This document shows, piece after piece, positions 34,365-43,130 of a DNA stretch of 64,000 bases; position 1 is the stretch's first letter, and the number at the start of each line of letters is the position of its first letter. The position numbers were made by a program, and so were the translations under genes. The stretch spans positions 1,118,001 through 1,182,000 of the forward strand of contig NZ_VFPV01000001.1 in the NCBI RefSeq assembly GCF_006716905.1, in the 5' to 3' direction. Under the pieces are notes generated by a model that worked only from the letters and a program-made list of their open reading frames with translations, ran no database searches and was not told the origin of the DNA. This DNA comes from Acidovorax temperans (GTDB lineage Bacteria > Pseudomonadota > Gammaproteobacteria > Burkholderiales > Burkholderiaceae_C).

Positions 34365-35354
34365 ATGAACCTGCAGCAGCAACAGTCCGTCCTCACCATT
34401 GCCATGCTGGCCGCCTTTGCCGATGGCGCCAAAGACGACACCGAGCGCGAGGAGATTCGCCGCATTGCGCAATCGTTGGCAGCCGAGGGCAACATGCCCG
34501 ACCTGCCCCGCCTGTACCAGGACGTGCTGCTGCGCCGCACCAGCCTGGAATCAGCCGCCGCCGCACTGCAAGACCCCACCCACCGCCAGCTCGCCTACGA
34601 AATGGCCGTATGCGTGTGCGATGTGGATGGCCGCCAGACGCCTACCGAGCGTGAATTCCTGGCCCATCTCAAGCAGACCCTGCAACTGGGCGGCGCAGCC
34701 ACCGACGCCTTTGAGCAGGAAGAACAAGCCCTGCTCAACGCCCTGGACGGCGCTACCGCAACCACCGCTACCAAACCCGGCTTGCCAGTGCCGGTGCCTG
34801 CAGCCGTGCCCAGCGGCCCCTCGGCCGCCGCAGTGCAGCGCGACGCGGAACTGGACAAATCCATCCTGAACTACGCGCTGCTCAATGGCGCGCTGGAGCT
34901 GCTGCCGCAGTCGTGGGCTTCCATGGCCATCATTCCGCTGCAGATCAAGATGGTGCACGCCATTGGCCTGGCCCACGGCGTGGAGCTGGACCGGGGGCAC
35001 ATCAAGGAATTCATCGCCGCGGCCGGGGTGGGCATGGCGTCGCAATACGTCGAGCAGTTTGGCCGCAAGCTGCTGGGTGGCCTGCTGGGCAAGGTGGCTG
35101 GCAAAACGCTGGGCAACATCGGCCAGGCCGCCACCGGCATGGCGTTTTCGTTTGCCACCACCTACGCGCTGGGGCAGGTGGCCAAGCGCTACTACGCTGG
35201 CGGGCGGGTGATGAGCACCGCCATGCTGCGCGAGAGCTTTCAAGACATGCTCGGCCCCGCCAAGCAGTTGCAGACCGAATACCTGCCGCAAATCCGGCAA
35301 AAGGCCGCCACGCTGGATGCGGGGCAAATCATGTCGATGGTGCGAGGCGCCTGA
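34365..35354 (+). CDS. TerB-like and DUF697-like domain protein
   Basis: The 329-residue product has an N-terminal TerB-like helical domain. Its acidic motif AAFADGAKDDTEREEIRRIA is followed by CVCDVDGRQTPTEREFLAHL, as in metal-binding TerB proteins. A Pro-rich linker separates it from a C-terminal DUF697/YcjF-like domain (MAIIPLQIKMVHAIGLAHGVELDRGHIKEFIAAAG) with hydrophobic Gly-rich helices that may touch the membrane. Function is unknown; a link to envelope stress is conceivable. It is a single-gene unit between the divergent DsbA-like gene and a family 1 repeat. Confidence 0.8.
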   Translation: MNLQQQQSVLTIAMLAAFADGAKDDTEREEIRRIAQSLAAEGNMPDLPRLYQDVLLRRTSLESAAAALQDPTHRQLAYEMAVCVCDVDGRQTPTEREFLAHLKQTLQLGGAATDAFEQEEQALLNALDGATATTATKPGLPVPVPAAVPSGPSAAAVQRDAELDKSILNYALLNGALELLPQSWASMAIIPLQIKMVHAIGLAHGVELDRGHIKEFIAAAGVGMASQYVEQFGRKLLGGLLGKVAGKTLGNIGQAATGMAFSFATTYALGQVAKRYYAGGRVMSTAMLRESFQDMLGPAKQLQTEYLPQIRQKAATLDAGQIMSMVRGA

Positions 35355-35410
35355 GCCCCTCTCCCCGAGGCGCGCCTTTGCCCAGAATGCGCAAGCTTCC
35401 GCGTTGACTC

Positions 35411-35476
35411 GCTATTTAATTGATAGCTGGTAGCGCTTACTGCCAAAGCGCCAGGCCCTTATTTGATTCAAAATTG
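35411..35476. repeat. Dispersed palindromic repeat, family 1
   Basis: CTATTTAATTGATAGCTGGT, AGCGCTTACTGCCAAAGCGC, then CAGGCCCTTATTTGATTC. It lies between the TerB-like gene and the SPOR protein gene. Confidence 0.85.
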
Positions 35477-35670
35477 GGGCATCCTTTAGCAAGCCCCGCT
35501 TAGCCGCTGCCATGCTCCAGCCGCAGTCTCCGGCGGGGGATTCTTATGCGCAGCGGTGGGCCGCGCTACTGCGCCACGCCACCCGTGCTTTTCCCCGCAT
35601 TGGACGCTGAAGCGGCATGCCAGAATGCGGCATGCCCGCCCCTTTGGTCACCACACCAACCGTTGCCCAC

Positions 35671-36948
35671 ATGACCCTGGAGTCTCCTTCCGACAAGGCC
35701 ATCACCAGCCTGTACCGGGCGGCCCTGGGGCCGGTGAACACCGAGCGCTACATGCCCGTGTTTGCCCGGCTGGACGCCGTGGGCCGCACGCTGACGAGCT
35801 GGCACTGGTCGGCCTGCTTCTTCACACTGGGGTGGATGGTGTTCCGGCGCCTGTGGGGCGCCGCGCTGGTCTATGTGGCGGCCGCAGAGGGTGTCGCACT
35901 GCTGGTGTTTGGCGTGGGCCGCCCGCTGCTGCAATGGCCGCAAGCGGTGGAATGGGGCGTGGTGGGTGCCTTTGCCGTGGTGGGCAGCGTCATCCCGGGG
36001 CTGTACGCCCACGCCATCTTGCACGCCGACATTCGCAAGCGCGTGACCAGCGCCCTGGCCGCCTCGGCCAACATTCCGCAGGCCTGCGACCTGCTGGCCG
36101 CGCAGGCCGTTTCGCGCAAGCGGCTGCATGGCGTGATAGGCGGGCACGCACTCATCGTGGCTGCGGCCTTGCTGGCCTATGTGCTGTTTCCCCAAGGCCT
36201 TTTTGACACGCCTGCAGCGCAGCCCGCTGCCGCTGTACAACAGCCCGCCAGCCGCTCGGCATCCTGGAACCAGCCCGAACCGACGCTGGCCACCGCCAGC
36301 CGCACTGCCGTGACCGCCTCAGTGGCGGCATCGCCTGTGTCTGCCCAGGCACCGCGGCCCGAGCCAGATGCGGGTATCGCGGCCTTAGCTGCCTCCGCAC
36401 CCCTGCCCGCCACAGCACCCTCCTCCAGCGCGTCGGCACCAGCAGCCCCCCCCGCACCGACCGAGCCAGCCAGTCAGGCCATCGCAACCAACACGCAGTC
36501 GCCCGACACCCCCCGCAGCGCCAAACCAACGGCAGCGAACAACGAGAAAACCAAGGCGCCCCCGCCCGCCAGCAAGGCCAGCGCCCCCGCCAAAGCATAT
36601 GCCCCTGCGCCCGCCGCGTCCAAAACGGCTTCTGCCACCAAGTCCGCAGAACCTGCACGCCCCAAGCCAACCGCAGCAGCCAAAGCGCCTGCGGAGGACC
36701 TTGCGACCGTCGGCTCGGCGCCCGGCTTCTATATCAACGTGGGCTTGTTTGCCGACGAAAGCAATGCGCGCAAGGCGCAGTCTCGGCTGCTGAACGAGGG
36801 GCTGCCCGCGTTTCGCCAGACGCTGGATGGCGCCAAGGGCACCCGCGTGCGCGTGCGGGTGGGGCCCTATGCGTCGCGCAGCGAGGCAGAGGCCGGCGCC
36901 GCCACAGTCAAAGCGTTGGGGCTGGAAGCCGTGGTGTTCCGCAAGTAG
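35671..36948 (+). CDS. SPOR-domain membrane protein
   Basis: A product of about 425 residues in three parts. The N-terminal part has a Trp-containing soluble stretch followed by two to three membrane segments (ACFFTLGWMVFRRLWG, ALVYVAAAEGVALLVF, WGVVGAFAVVGSVIPGLY), like DUF2628 proteins. A further segment (ALIVAAALLAYVLF) is followed by a long Ala/Pro/Ser/Lys-rich linker of about 170 residues. The C-terminus is a SPOR domain (GFYINVGLFADESNARKAQSRL, then RVRVGPYASRSEAEAGAATV), which binds denuded glycan at division sites. The start MTLESPSDKA is preferred to an ATG 18 codons upstream. It stands alone and may act in cell-envelope or division. Confidence 0.82.
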   Translation: MTLESPSDKAITSLYRAALGPVNTERYMPVFARLDAVGRTLTSWHWSACFFTLGWMVFRRLWGAALVYVAAAEGVALLVFGVGRPLLQWPQAVEWGVVGAFAVVGSVIPGLYAHAILHADIRKRVTSALAASANIPQACDLLAAQAVSRKRLHGVIGGHALIVAAALLAYVLFPQGLFDTPAAQPAAAVQQPASRSASWNQPEPTLATASRTAVTASVAASPVSAQAPRPEPDAGIAALAASAPLPATAPSSSASAPAAPPAPTEPASQAIATNTQSPDTPRSAKPTAANNEKTKAPPPASKASAPAKAYAPAPAASKTASATKSAEPARPKPTAAAKAPAEDLATVGSAPGFYINVGLFADESNARKAQSRLLNEGLPAFRQTLDGAKGTRVRVRVGPYASRSEAEAGAATVKALGLEAVVFRK

Positions 36949-37120
36949 CCCTCACGGGAAAACATCAGTTGACAAAACCTCTTTCGTCAATACCGAACCC
37001 CGCTACAAGGTTACTTTATGTAACCAAAAATAGCACCCGGTGTTAAATTGATACAACATAGGCGCGGAGCATTCTCTCCACGCCCGAATCAGCAATTTAC
37101 AGGCAGCCTGTGGAACTTAA

Positions 37121-38271
37121 GGCAACGCTGATTAAGGTCCACCGTTGAGGGGGGTCAAACGTTATCCGCAGATGAAGCAGCAGACCCTGGCAATGGCCGC
37201 AGATCAAGACAACGGATTCGAGCATTCGCGCAAACCCACCCGACGCGAAGAGTTCTTGCGGACCATGCAGACAATAGTGCCATGGGCCGCTCTGTGTCAG
37301 GTGATAGAGCCGCACTACCCCAAGGCAGGCAACGGCCGCCCGCCCATTGGCCTAGAGCGCATGCTGCGCATCCACTTCCTGCAGCACTGGTTCAACCTGG
37401 CCGATCTGGCGTGCGAGGAGGCTCTGTATGACAGTGCCAGTCTGCGCCGCTTTGTGGGGATTGACCTGGGCCGCGAACGCGTGCCCGACGCCACCACGCT
37501 GCTGAAGTTTCGCAAACTGCTCCATGAGCACAAACTGGGCGAAGCCCTGTTTGCCAAGGTAGGCCAGCAATTGCAGGAGCGCGGCTTCAAGGTCAACACC
37601 GGCACCATCGTGGATGCCACCATCATCGCCGCGCCCAGTTCTACCAAGAACGCCGACAAGGCGCGCGACCCCGACATGCACCAGACCCGCAAAGGCCAGC
37701 AATGGTATTTCGGCATGAAGCTGCACATTGGGGTGGACAGCCAAAGCGGGCTGGCGCACAGCGCCGTGGTGACGGCGGCCAACGTGCACGACAAACACCC
37801 ACTGCCCGATCTGCTGCATGGCAATGAGCGACGCGTGTACGGCGACTCGGCCTATGCCAGCCAGAAAACACTGATAGCGAGCAAAGCCCCCAGGGCCAAG
37901 GACTTCACCAACCAGCGCACCCGCCGTGCGGGCGAGGTGGACGAAGTTCAGCGGGCCAAGAACCGCAACAAGTCACGGGTGCGCGCTCGGGTCGAGCATG
38001 TCTTTGCGGTGGTAAAGCGCCTGTGGGGATTCACCAAGGTGCGCTATCGCGGGCTGCAAAAGAACGCCACGCGTGCGTTCACGGCCTTGGCGCTGGCCAA
38101 CATCTACCTTGCCCGAGGGCGCCTGCAGGGACAGGTGCGCCCGTAAGGGTGGAAATCGGGCCTCAAGGCCCTGCGAACGGCCCAAATGGGCGGCGCAAGA
38201 GGCCACAAAATCCAAAAAATGGCGTCTTCCGCGTTCGCGCGGGAAATTTCGAGGGCTTGTTCAGCGTAGCC
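37121..38271 (+). mobile_element. IS5-family insertion sequence, about 1.15 kb
   Basis: The ends are imperfect inverted repeats. The left begins GGCAACGCTGATTAAG (37121) and the right, read inward, begins GGCTACGCTGAACAAG (38271). Each end is flanked by TTAA (37117-37120 and 38272-38275), the probable 4-bp target duplication. One transposase gene fills most of the element. The element is inserted in the 5' end of a globin-PAS-GGDEF-EAL gene; removing it and one TTAA joins GTG GAA CTT AAT to the downstream frame. Confidence 0.9.
37172..38146 (+). CDS. IS5-family transposase
   Basis: A 324-residue DDE transposase. The Asp/Asp/Glu catalytic residues can be placed in GTIVDATIIAAPSS, VYGDSAYASQKT and RARVEHVFAVVKRLWGF. 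The N-terminal RREEFLRTMQTIVPWAALCQVIEPHYP and GRPPIGLERMLRIHFLQHWFNL stretches are the helical domain of this family. Length and frame are intact, so the element may still be active. An in-frame TTG lies nine codons upstream (37145); the ATG is preferred. Confidence 0.95.
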   Translation: MKQQTLAMAADQDNGFEHSRKPTRREEFLRTMQTIVPWAALCQVIEPHYPKAGNGRPPIGLERMLRIHFLQHWFNLADLACEEALYDSASLRRFVGIDLGRERVPDATTLLKFRKLLHEHKLGEALFAKVGQQLQERGFKVNTGTIVDATIIAAPSSTKNADKARDPDMHQTRKGQQWYFGMKLHIGVDSQSGLAHSAVVTAANVHDKHPLPDLLHGNERRVYGDSAYASQKTLIASKAPRAKDFTNQRTRRAGEVDEVQRAKNRNKSRVRARVEHVFAVVKRLWGFTKVRYRGLQKNATRAFTALALANIYLARGRLQGQVRP

Positions 38272-40799
38272 TTAATCGCGACTTTCAACGCCGCAAGGAT
38301 TTTTTGTCGTTAACCCCCGAGGATGAGCGCACGCTGCGCGGATTGCATTCTTTGCTGGGCGATCAAACCCCGGGGTTCGTGGAATCGTTTTACGACCATC
38401 TGTTGTCCTTCGGGGAAACACGCGCGCTCATTCCCGACGAGTCCACACTGAACCGCCTCAAAAAGGCCCAATCCACCTACTTCAAGGCCCTGGTGGCAGG
38501 CGTGTATGACCGCCCCTACCTTGAAGACCGCCTGCGTGTCGGCCTGGCGCACGCCAAGGTAGGCCTGTCCCCGGGCTGGTACCTGGGGGCCTACAGCCAC
38601 TACCTCACTGAACTGCTGCCGCGCGTTGCCAAGGGTATGGGGGCAGCACAGACCGAAGAGCTGATGCACACCTTCCAGGCGCTCATCAAGGTGGTGTTTC
38701 TCGATGTAGGGCTGGCCATCGACAGCTACATCGCCCACCGCGACGATCTGATTGCCGACCTGCGCGACTATGGCGCGGCGTTTGACAACCTGCCCTACGG
38801 CACGATGGTGGCCACGTCCGATCTGAAGGTGGTGTTTGCCAACCGGGCGTTTCAAAACCTGTTTGGCTTCGCCCCCAGCAGCCTGCGCGGCTGCCCTCTG
38901 TCGAATGTGATGGATGTGGCCCACATCTCTGCGCTGATTGATGCCGCCATGCGCCAGCAAAGCGCGCGCGAGACGCTGGAGGTGCGCCCCCACCACAACC
39001 CGCTGGCCGTCCCCGTGAGCATCACAGCCCACACACTGCCCAAGACCGAAGACGGCGACGAGCAGCGCTTGCTGCTGGTGTTTGAAGACCTGCGCGAACA
39101 AACACAGCTCACGCGCGACCTGCTCAACGCCCAGGCGGTGGCCAACATCGGCACCTGGCAGACGCATTTCGACGGCCCCATCACCCTGACCCCCCAGGCG
39201 GCACGGCTTTTTGGCTGGCCCATGACCAAGCCGTTCACCTATGCGCAATTTCTGACCTCCATCCACGAGGACGACCGGGTTCGGGTGGATGGCGAATGGA
39301 ACGCTGGCTTGCGCCTGGGTCGTTTCCGGTTTGAATGCCGGGTGCAATCGAGCCCCGGCGTGCGCTGGGTGGATATGCGCGGCGTGATTGAAAAAGACCG
39401 CCAAGATCAGCCCATTCGCGGCTATGGCACGGTGCTGGACATCACCGACCGCAAGGCCACCGAGCACGCCATGGAGCGCCTGGCGTTTTACGACTCGCTC
39501 ACCGGCCTGCCCAACCGCACCAACGGCATGATGCTGGCGCAGCAAATGCTCGACCAGGCCCGGCAAGAAGGGGTGGCGGCCGCTATGCTGTTTGTGGACC
39601 TCAACCGCTTCAAGGAAATCAATGACACCCATGGCCACATCGTGGGTGACAACGTGCTCAGCGAGCTGGCGGCCCGGTTTCGTTCAGCCTGTGCCAAGAA
39701 CGACGTCTATGCCCGCGTGGGGGGCGATGAATTCATGTGCACCTACAAGCTCGCACCCGGCGAAGACCCACTGGAGCGGGCAAAGCAGTTGCAGCACGCG
39801 ATCGGCCTTCCGGTGGTGTTCGGCAGCCTGAAGTTTGAGGTAGGCGCCAGCATCGGCGTGGCCCTGTTCCCCGAGCATGGCGACAGCGTGGAAGACCTGC
39901 TCAAGCACGCCGACATTGCCATGTATGACATCAAGGGGCGTGGCGGCGGCAGCCTGCTCTACACCGAGGCACTGGGCCTGAAGCTGGAGCGGCGCATCTC
40001 GCTGGGCGCCAAGCTGGCCCATGCACTGGCCCATTCGCAACTACAGCTGCACTACCAGCCCAAGGTGCACCTGGCCACCGGCACGCTCTGCGGCGTGGAA
40101 GCACTCTCGCGCTGGTGCGACGAAGAGGGGCAATGGATCAGCCCGGCCGAATTCATTCCGGTGGCGGAAGAGCGCGGGCTCATCAATGAGCTGGGCGACT
40201 GGACGCTGGCCCAGGCCGCGCGCGACATTCGCTACTGGCAGGAAGCGGGCGCGGCGGTGGTGCCCCGCGTGGCGGTCAACGTGTCCGCAGCGCAGATGAT
40301 GGACGAAGGCTTTGCGGAGCGCGCACTCCACCTGGTGCGCGCGCAAGGGGTGGAGCCCAGCATGATCGAGCTGGAAATGACCGAATCTGCGCTGATGAAC
40401 GAGCCCGAAAAGGCGCGCCATGCGGCTTCGCGGCTGGTACAGGCGGGTTTCTGCCTGTCCATCGACGACTTCGGCACCGGCTACTCGTCGCTGGAGCGGC
40501 TGCAGAGCTTTCCCGTGTTCAAGCTCAAGATCGACATGTCCTTCGTGCGCGACATGGACACCCATGCAGGCAACCGCGCCATCGTCACGGCCGTGATCGG
40601 CATGGCCAAGGCGCTGAAGCTGGAGACGGTGGCCGAAGGCGTGGAGACTGCGGCGCAGGCGGCCTTGCTGGCGCAGCTGCATTGCGATGAAGCGCAGGGC
40701 TACCTTTATTCCAAGGCCCTGCCACCGCAGGTGCTGCTGCAGCGCTGGCTGCAGCAACCCTCCACAGAAACAGCCCCCGGCAGCACACCCAAGGCTTGA
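38271..40799 (+). CDS. Globin-coupled sensor PAS-GGDEF-EAL protein, start codon displaced by the IS
   Basis: The protein makes or breaks cyclic di-GMP under control of a heme sensor. In order it has a globin sensor (VESFYDHLLSF to VGLAHAKVGLSPGWYLGAYSHYL), two PAS-like regions (DNLPYGTMVATSDLK; LTPQAARLFGWPM), and a GGDEF domain with intact GGDEF at 39720-39734. An EAL domain follows with EAL at 40098-40106, DDFGTGYSSL and SALMNE. Both catalytic motifs look intact. The IS lies after codon 2: without it the gene starts GTG GAA CTT AAT at 37110. The frame stays open into the IS end, and no good start remains in frame, so expression may be reduced or lost. Known relatives are DosC-like oxygen sensors. 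Confidence 0.85.
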   Translation, partial: LNRDFQRRKDFLSLTPEDERTLRGLHSLLGDQTPGFVESFYDHLLSFGETRALIPDESTLNRLKKAQSTYFKALVAGVYDRPYLEDRLRVGLAHAKVGLSPGWYLGAYSHYLTELLPRVAKGMGAAQTEELMHTFQALIKVVFLDVGLAIDSYIAHRDDLIADLRDYGAAFDNLPYGTMVATSDLKVVFANRAFQNLFGFAPSSLRGCPLSNVMDVAHISALIDAAMRQQSARETLEVRPHHNPLAVPVSITAHTLPKTEDGDEQRLLLVFEDLREQTQLTRDLLNAQAVANIGTWQTHFDGPITLTPQAARLFGWPMTKPFTYAQFLTSIHEDDRVRVDGEWNAGLRLGRFRFECRVQSSPGVRWVDMRGVIEKDRQDQPIRGYGTVLDITDRKATEHAMERLAFYDSLTGLPNRTNGMMLAQQMLDQARQEGVAAAMLFVDLNRFKEINDTHGHIVGDNVLSELAARFRSACAKNDVYARVGGDEFMCTYKLAPGEDPLERAKQLQHAIGLPVVFGSLKFEVGASIGVALFPEHGDSVEDLLKHADIAMYDIKGRGGGSLLYTEALGLKLERRISLGAKLAHALAHSQLQLHYQPKVHLATGTLCGVEALSRWCDEEGQWISPAEFIPVAEERGLINELGDWTLAQAARDIRYWQEAGAAVVPRVAVNVSAAQMMDEGFAERALHLVRAQGVEPSMIELEMTESALMNEPEKARHAASRLVQAGFCLSIDDFGTGYSSLERLQSFPVFKLKIDMSFVRDMDTHAGNRAIVTAVIGMAKALKLETVAEGVETAAQAALLAQLHCDEAQGYLYSKALPPQVLLQRWLQQPSTETAPGSTPKA

Positions 40800-40925
40800 A
40801 CGGCCCCTGCGCGACCCCTGTGTTGCGCAGGGCACCACCCACGGAGCAGCGCTGATGGCGGGCAACGCCTTCATGGCCTATGCTAGCGGGCACTGTTCCC
40901 AATCAACGCAACGCACATCGCCATC

Positions 40926-41615
40926 ATGAGCCTCCCTGATCAATCCGTCGTATTCGGCACCGAAGACCTGCTGATGAGCCTGTGCAACTCCGTCACGCGC
41001 GTACTCTCCGTGGCCACGCAAAGCCAGGTGCACTATTCCGGCATGGTGCAGCGCATTTCCAAAACCTGCCTCAAGCCAGACATTGGCTGCTTTGTGCTGT
41101 TCGATGGCGGATTCTCGGGCCTGGTCATCATCAACTTCTCTGCCTCCGCTGCGATGGAGCTGTACCAAAGCTACCTGCTGAGCATGGGCATGTCCAAGGA
41201 AGACCTGGTGTCTTCGTACACGTCTGATGAAGTCAGCAACGTGATGGGCGAACTGATGAACCAGGTGGTGGGCGACTTCACCGGCAAGATCCGCCGCGAA
41301 CTGCAAACCCACATCACCCAGAACCAGCCCAAGATGCTGGTGCTGAACAAGCAGGTGATGCTGAGCGTGGACGCCAACCTCGACAACCCCGAGGCCCGCC
41401 GCGTGACCTTCTACACCGGCAACAACAACATCTTCTACCTGGAACTGGCCATCGACCGCACCGAGTTCATCAAGCTCTACGACTTCGAGCCCCAGGAAAC
41501 CCCCGACCCCGACGCGCTGATGGCCCAGGCCCACCAGCCCGCGCCCGCTGCTGCAGCACCTGCCGCCGCGACGGACAGTGACACCGACGACCTGCTCAAG
41601 TCTCTGGGCATGTAA
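40926..41615 (+). CDS. DUF3334 protein (CheX-like)
   Basis: The 229-residue product fits the DUF3334 family, which has a CheX-like fold. Landmarks are LLMSLCNSVTRVLSVATQSQVHYSG near the N-terminus and the acidic helix YTSDEVSNVMGELMNQVVGDFTGKI, with the E-x-x-N-type pattern of CheX/CheC phosphatases (E and N in GELMNQ). An Ala/Pro-rich linker ends in DDLLKSLGM. A phosphatase role on a response regulator is plausible but not shown. It follows the cyclic di-GMP gene by 126 bp in the same direction. A terminator follows. Confidence 0.82.
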   Translation: MSLPDQSVVFGTEDLLMSLCNSVTRVLSVATQSQVHYSGMVQRISKTCLKPDIGCFVLFDGGFSGLVIINFSASAAMELYQSYLLSMGMSKEDLVSSYTSDEVSNVMGELMNQVVGDFTGKIRRELQTHITQNQPKMLVLNKQVMLSVDANLDNPEARRVTFYTGNNNIFYLELAIDRTEFIKLYDFEPQETPDPDALMAQAHQPAPAAAAPAAATDSDTDDLLKSLGM

Positions 41616-41677
41616 GGACAGCGGCGACAGCACCTGCCGCACACCTGCAGGCTGCCACACGCGGCCCAACGATCATG

Positions 41678-41703
41678 GCACCGGAAACCCCGGTGCTTTT
41701 TTT
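41678..41703 (+). terminator. Intrinsic terminator after the DUF3334 gene
   Basis: GCACCGG (41678-41684) pairs with CCGGTGC (41690-41696) over a 5-nt loop, then seven T residues. It separates this unit from the arsenic operon. Confidence 0.9.
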
Positions 41704-41718
41704 CTTGCCTTTACTTCC

Positions 41719-41740
41719 ATAATTCGATTATTATTGAATT
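41719..41740. promoter_or_regulatory. Candidate ArsR operator/promoter
   Basis: The sequence CATAATTCGATTATTATTGA and the following ATTATGG form an AT-rich imperfect inverted repeat (CATAATTC...GAATTATG) directly before the arsR start. It is the only AT-rich stretch here. Such positions are typical for ArsR autoregulation. Called by eye. Confidence 0.55.
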
Positions 41741-42064
41741 ATGGAAACCAATGATGTTGTCAAAGCCATGGCGGCGCTGGCCCAAGCCTCGCGCCTGGAG
41801 ATTTTTCGCGCCCTGGTCGTGGCCGGCACCGAGGGCATGACGCCCTCGGCCCTGAGTGATGCCCTGGGTGTGGCGGCCAACACCCTCTCGTTCCACCTGA
41901 AGGAACTGACCAACGCCGGCCTGGTGGCACAAGAGCGCGCTGGCCGCCACCTGATCTACCGCGCCCAGTTCGAGCGCATGAACGCGCTGATGGGCTACCT
42001 CACCGAAAACTGCTGCCAGGGCCAGGCCTGCCTGCCCGCGCAGACCACCCACTGCGCCTGCTGA
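41741..42064 (+). CDS. arsR: ArsR-family arsenic-responsive repressor
   Basis: A 107-residue winged-helix regulator. The recognition helix is in SALSDALGVAANTLSFHLKELTNAGLV and the wing in AGRHLIYRA. Cysteines cluster at the C-terminus: Cys91, Cys92, Cys97, Cys105 and Cys107 (CCQGQAC...CAC). This resembles the C-terminal arsenite site of AfArsR-type regulators rather than the CxC of helix 4. It heads the operon arsR-arsI-arsC-acr3. The AT-rich stretch just upstream (TAATTCGATTATTATTGAAT, 41719-41738), partly palindromic, is a likely promoter and operator. Confidence 0.92.
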   Translation: METNDVVKAMAALAQASRLEIFRALVVAGTEGMTPSALSDALGVAANTLSFHLKELTNAGLVAQERAGRHLIYRAQFERMNALMGYLTENCCQGQACLPAQTTHCAC

Positions 42065-42093
42065 GCCCCCCTTTTTCACCCCGGGAGATCCCC

Positions 42094-42585
42094 ATGAAGC
42101 GCTTTCACGTTCACCTGCACGTCAATGATCTGGCCGCCAACATTGCCTTCTATTCGCGCCTGTTTGGCGCTGCCCCCACCCGCGTGGAGGCCGACTACGC
42201 CAAATGGATGCTCGAAGACCCACGCGTGAACTTCGCCATCTCCACGCGCGGTGCGCAAGCAGGGCTGGACCACCTGGGCTTTCAGGTGGATGACGCGGCC
42301 GAACTGGCGGCGCTGAAGGAACGCGCCACGACCGCCGACATGGCTTTGCTGGACGAGGGCGCCACCACCTGTTGCTACGCCCGCAGCGAAAAGCACTGGA
42401 TCACCGACCCCCAGGGCGTGGCGTGGGAACACTTTCACACGCTCGAAAACATTCCTGTGTTCAATGAAGCGGCAGCGGTTCCGCAAGGCGCCTGCTGCAC
42501 CCCCAAAGCAACCGCTGCACCCCAGGCCACCACACAGGCCGCGTGCTGCGGCCCATCCAAATCCTCTTCTTCCCATTGCTGCTGA
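42094..42585 (+). CDS. arsI: ArsI/CadI-family metalloenzyme (C-As lyase-like) with Cys-pair tail
   Basis: The 163-residue VOC-fold protein probably breaks the C-As bond of trivalent organoarsenicals. Metal ligands can be placed at His8 (HVHLHV), His60 (LDHLGFQV) and Glu112 (AWEHFHT). The vicinal pair Cys93-Cys94 (TTCCYARSEKHW) matches the substrate-binding cysteines of ArsI. The C-terminal tail adds three more Cys pairs (134-135, 151-152, 162-163) in a Pro/Ala/Ser-rich stretch, which is common in part of this family and might hold As(III). It sits 29 bp after arsR. Whether it demethylates, or is CadI-like with cadmium, is inferred from context. Confidence 0.88.
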   Translation: MKRFHVHLHVNDLAANIAFYSRLFGAAPTRVEADYAKWMLEDPRVNFAISTRGAQAGLDHLGFQVDDAAELAALKERATTADMALLDEGATTCCYARSEKHWITDPQGVAWEHFHTLENIPVFNEAAAVPQGACCTPKATAAPQATTQAACCGPSKSSSSHCC

Positions 42586-42598
42586 CCTGAGGCCCCGA

Positions 42599-43105
42599 AT
42601 GACCGAATCCGCCACCCCTCTGAACGTTCTCTTCCTGTGCACCCACAACTCGGCACGCAGCATCCTGGCCGAAGCGCTGCTCAACGCCATGGGCGAAGGG
42701 CGCTTCAAGGCCTATTCCGCCGGCAGCAGCCCGCGTGACAACCAGCAGCCCAACCCACTGGGCCTGCAGGTGCTGCAAAAAGCCGGTATCTCCACCGAAG
42801 GGCTGCGCAGCAAAAGCTGGGACGAGTTTGCCGCCCCCGGCGCGCCCCACATGGACCTCATCATCACCGTGTGCGACAACGCCGCTGGCGAGGTCTGCCC
42901 CTTCTGGCCCGGCCACCCGGCCACCGCCCACTGGGGGTATGCCGACCCCTCCGAAGGCAATGGCAGCGACGAAGAAAAGCTCGAAGCCTTCCGCAAGACC
43001 CTGCACGCCATCCAGCGCCGCCTGTCGCTGCTGATCAGCCTGCCCAACGAAAAGCTGCACCACGCCATGCTGCAAAGCACCGCGCGCGATCTGGCCAGCC
43101 ACTGA
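42599..43105 (+). CDS. arsC: Arsenate reductase, low-molecular-weight phosphatase type
   Basis: The 168-residue product reduces arsenate to arsenite with thiols. The phosphate loop is LFLCTHNSARSILAEALLN, with Cys-x5-Arg, which is the thioredoxin-coupled or LMW phosphatase-like ArsC type. A later Cys (TVCDNAAGEVCPFWPG) holds the second and third catalytic cysteines seen in that type. MTESATPLNV is the start; the frame is open further upstream but overlaps arsI. It is 13 bp after the arsI stop. Confidence 0.93.
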   Translation: MTESATPLNVLFLCTHNSARSILAEALLNAMGEGRFKAYSAGSSPRDNQQPNPLGLQVLQKAGISTEGLRSKSWDEFAAPGAPHMDLIITVCDNAAGEVCPFWPGHPATAHWGYADPSEGNGSDEEKLEAFRKTLHAIQRRLSLLISLPNEKLHHAMLQSTARDLASH

Positions 43106-43130
43106 TACCCACCTTCTCGCCCTGTTACCC

